A stretch of DNA of 64,000 nucleotides, taken from positions 248,001 to 312,000 of the forward strand of contig CAMJTU010000001.1 in the NCBI GenBank assembly GCA_946408825.1, written 5' to 3'. Shown in pieces: positions 63,134-64,000 of this stretch. How positions within the stretch are numbered: position 1 is the first letter of the stretch; each line of letters starts with the position of its first letter. The notes beneath the pieces were generated by a model. The model did not search any database. It worked only from the letters and a program-made list of their open reading frames with translations, and had not been told where the DNA came from. Both the position numbers and the translations under genes were made by a program. Origin of the DNA: an uncultured Planctomycetaceae bacterium. Lineage in GTDB: Bacteria > Planctomycetota > Planctomycetia > Pirellulales > Thermoguttaceae.

Positions 63134-64000
63134 ATGGCTGATCAGAACATACAGGAAAAGATCGCGGCGCTGGAAGAACGAATAGCGCGGTTTCCGAAAG
63201 GGACTATCGGTCGGAAAACCGTCAATGGGAAGGAATATTTCTATCTGCGTTGGACGGAAAACAAGAGACGGCGCGAGAAATACGTTCCCGCCGTCGAAGT
63301 TGAAGCGCTCCAAAGAGACATAGAGACGCGCAGAGCGCTGGAAGCGAAACTCAAAGTTCTGCGTAGGCAAGCGCCTGTCGTCGCGCCCAAAACGGCGGCG
63401 CCTCAATTTTTGACAAACGTTCGTACTGGCGAGGCGCTTCGCAGATTTGCCGCTCCGGCGCAAACCTTGAAGAAGCGCGACTGTTTCCGCGCGCTACGCG
63501 AGTACCTTTACGGACCTCGGCAGGACAAAGTCTTTGTTCTATATGGACTGCGTCGAACTGGAAAGACGACGCTCATTCGACAGGTTCTCGCTGAAATGAC
63601 GGACGAGGAACTTGCAAAAACCGCCTTTGTCCAGATCGCCAAAAGCGACTCCTTAGCTTCTGTGAACCAAGATTTGAAACGGCTAGAGGAGGCGGGGTTC
63701 CGTTATGTCTTTTTCGACGAAGTCACGCTCATGGAGGATTTCATCAGCGGCGCGGCGCTTTTTTCCGACGTGTACGCCGCTAGCGGCATGAAGATCGTTT
63801 TGTCCGGAACGGACTCGCTCGGTTTTTTGTTTTCTGAGGACGAACAGCTTTTTGACCGTTGTATTCTACTCCACACGACGTTCATTCCTTATCGGGAATT
63901 CAAACGGGTTCTCGGCGTCCAGGGGATTGACGAGTACATCCAATACGGCGGCGTCATGAGCCTCGGCGGCGTTCGTTACAATGAAACGTCTATCTTCGCA
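63134..64000 (+). CDS. AAA-type ATPase (partial, runs off the right edge)
   Basis: 289 codons are open to the window end. TCGGAGGAT stands before the ATG. An N-terminal module of about 75 residues (FPKGTIGRKTVNGKEYFYLR, EKYVPAVEVEALQRDIETRR) is lysine/arginine-rich and may bind nucleic acid. The ATPase follows: Walker A YGLRRTGKTTLIRQVL and Walker B YVFFDEVTLMEDF, then IVLSGTDSLGFLF (sensor-like) and TFIPYREFKRVLG. This matches the AAA_14/DUF4143-type family common in gut bacteria and often fused to a C-terminal nuclease-like domain, which would lie beyond the window. Cellular role unknown. Confidence 0.8.
   Translation, partial: MADQNIQEKIAALEERIARFPKGTIGRKTVNGKEYFYLRWTENKRRREKYVPAVEVEALQRDIETRRALEAKLKVLRRQAPVVAPKTAAPQFLTNVRTGEALRRFAAPAQTLKKRDCFRALREYLYGPRQDKVFVLYGLRRTGKTTLIRQVLAEMTDEELAKTAFVQIAKSDSLASVNQDLKRLEEAGFRYVFFDEVTLMEDFISGAALFSDVYAASGMKIVLSGTDSLGFLFSEDEQLFDRCILLHTTFIPYREFKRVLGVQGIDEYIQYGGVMSLGGVRYNETSIFA

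Noticed and set aside
61572..64000. Insertion sequence or prophage at the right end
   Set aside because: DUF1016 and AAA genes often travel with mobile elements, but no transposase, integrase, terminal repeat or attachment site is visible.

Overview
The window reads as chromosomal DNA of a planctomycete, probably a host-associated or anaerobic member of the Pirellulales/Thermoguttaceae type. This is an inference. It rests on two DUF1559 proteins with a prepilin-type start, a fused SecDF behind YajC, many exported hydrolases of the sulfatase/glycosidase kind, stand-alone CoaC, and a single ribosomal-protein super-operon. Coding is dense. GAC/GTC/TCG/CGC-rich codon use leaves long stop-free antisense frames, which I treat as shadows.

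Layout. 1-3.8 kb: the end of an unknown gene, a two-way terminator, then a two-gene minus-strand operon of exported carbohydrate enzymes (a beta-propeller glycosidase and a six-hairpin glycosidase-like protein) with a near-consensus promoter. 3.9-8.9 kb: yajC-secDF on the minus strand, divergent from a rimI-like acetyltransferase. 9-13.3 kb: two diverged paralogous exported proteins and a TPR lipoprotein gene. An 85-bp piece of the TPR gene is duplicated between the two paralogues. 13.6-20.9 kb: an exported zinc protease, an FN3-phosphatase protein, tpiA, secG, then yicC-gmk-rpoZ-coaC.

21.1-40.6 kb: the S10-spc-alpha ribosomal cluster in near-canonical order: rpsJ rplC rplD rplW rplB rpsS rplV rpsC rplP rpmC rpsQ rplN rplX rplE rpsN rpsH | rplF rplR rpsE rplO | secY adk map [SIMPL gene] rpmJ rpsM rpsK rpsD rpoA rplQ. 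It starts with a long foldable leader. It is broken between rpsH and rplF by an almost perfect hairpin, and between rplO and secY by a terminator plus a roughly 400-nt structured leader. rpmD and infA are absent, and a SIMPL-domain gene sits at the usual infA place. Several r-proteins carry extensions.

40.6-64 kb is accessory or envelope-related: a putative metallopeptidase, a Tat-exported metallo-beta-lactamase-fold protein, a receiver-domain protein, two DUF1559 genes flanking an FGE-like/phosphatase fusion, a roughly 1,500-residue GH106-like hydrolase, prfB without a frameshift, a membrane protein, a DUF2868-like membrane protein next to a DUF3482-like GTPase (the best candidate here for a poorly described system), DUF4416, a DUF1016/PDDEXK nuclease and the start of an AAA ATPase behind a striking four-copy palindromic operator. 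No rRNA, tRNA, CRISPR array or insertion sequence was recognised.
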